Positions 63,981 through 64,000 of a stretch of 64,000 nucleotides of DNA are shown here, one piece after another (the stretch's first letter is position 1; every line of letters starts with the position of its first letter). Made by a program: the position numbers and the translations under genes. Location of the stretch: positions 109,319,235 to 109,383,234 of the forward strand of contig CM070874.1 of the NCBI GenBank assembly GCA_036365515.1. Direction: 5' to 3'. This stretch comes from Torymus aiolomorphi (lineage: Eukaryota; Arthropoda; Insecta; Hymenoptera; Torymidae). The notes beneath the pieces are model-generated. The model worked only from the letters and a program-made list of their open reading frames with translations. It had not been told where the DNA came from and ran no database searches.

Positions 63981-64000
63981 TACACGTAAGAGATGTTGCG

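Larger units (their letters stand above)
54809..64000. other. Intronic islands and AT valleys, 54.8-64.0 kb
   Basis: No gene found. The alternating pattern continues, with valleys at about 54830-55030, 56590-56880, 58020-58430, 61160-61380 and 61860-61950. Left ramps include 55040-55150, 56930-57130, 58430-58740, 60130-60480 and 61940-62360. Right ramps include 57590-58010, 58920-59400 and 62570-62900. CT and GA arrays are dense, and the window ends in (CT)n. Confidence 0.55.

Overview
The window is non-coding-dominated animal nuclear DNA. CpG is not depleted, CGCG runs are abundant, long (GA)n/(CT)n, (TG)n and (CAG)n arrays recur every few kilobases, and AT-rich valleys alternate with GC-rich islands. 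There are no operons and no intact multi-domain reading frame. This texture fits an insect, most likely a hymenopteran such as a chalcid parasitoid wasp. That assignment is an impression from composition and repeat style, not from a recognised gene.

The only well-supported coding piece is one small exon at about 2.28-2.41 kb on the + strand. It has a good 3' splice site one base before the ATG, encodes a signal peptide, and ends in a phase-1 GTGAGT donor. The partner exons are not recognisable here. The remaining 61.6 kb is best read as (part of) one giant intron of a secreted or cell-surface protein gene, and the 2.3 kb upstream as leader intron or 5' flank.

Within that intron are two sites where a 3' splice site directly abuts a 5' splice site, at 36152|36153 and 54762|54763. 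These are the hallmark of recursive (ratchet) splicing of very long insect introns. Each also has a second good donor 46-60 nt downstream, the layout of an RS-exon. Inclusion of the first would put a stop codon two codons after the junction.

Mobile DNA: two 330-bp non-autonomous Helitron copies (4.05-4.38 kb and 46.62-46.95 kb), a probable diverged inverted relative (35.55-36.00 kb) next to the first ratchet point, a 3.26-kb element made of two nearly identical 1.3-kb inverted arms around a 0.6-kb palindrome-rich loop (30.14-33.40 kb) with decayed end-units beside it, a recent ~300-bp tandem duplication (34.51-35.10 kb), a 227-bp terminal-inverted-repeat MITE (52.94-53.16 kb) and a small hairpin MITE (0.37-0.49 kb).

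Large-scale pattern: by eye, more than 25 GC-rich islands share one polarity. Their left flank is poor in G (C, A, T rich), the core is CpG/CGCG and microsatellite rich, and the right flank is poor in C (G, T, A rich). The skew then resets in an AT-rich valley. Because the sign flips repeatedly inside one transcription unit, host-gene transcription alone cannot explain it.
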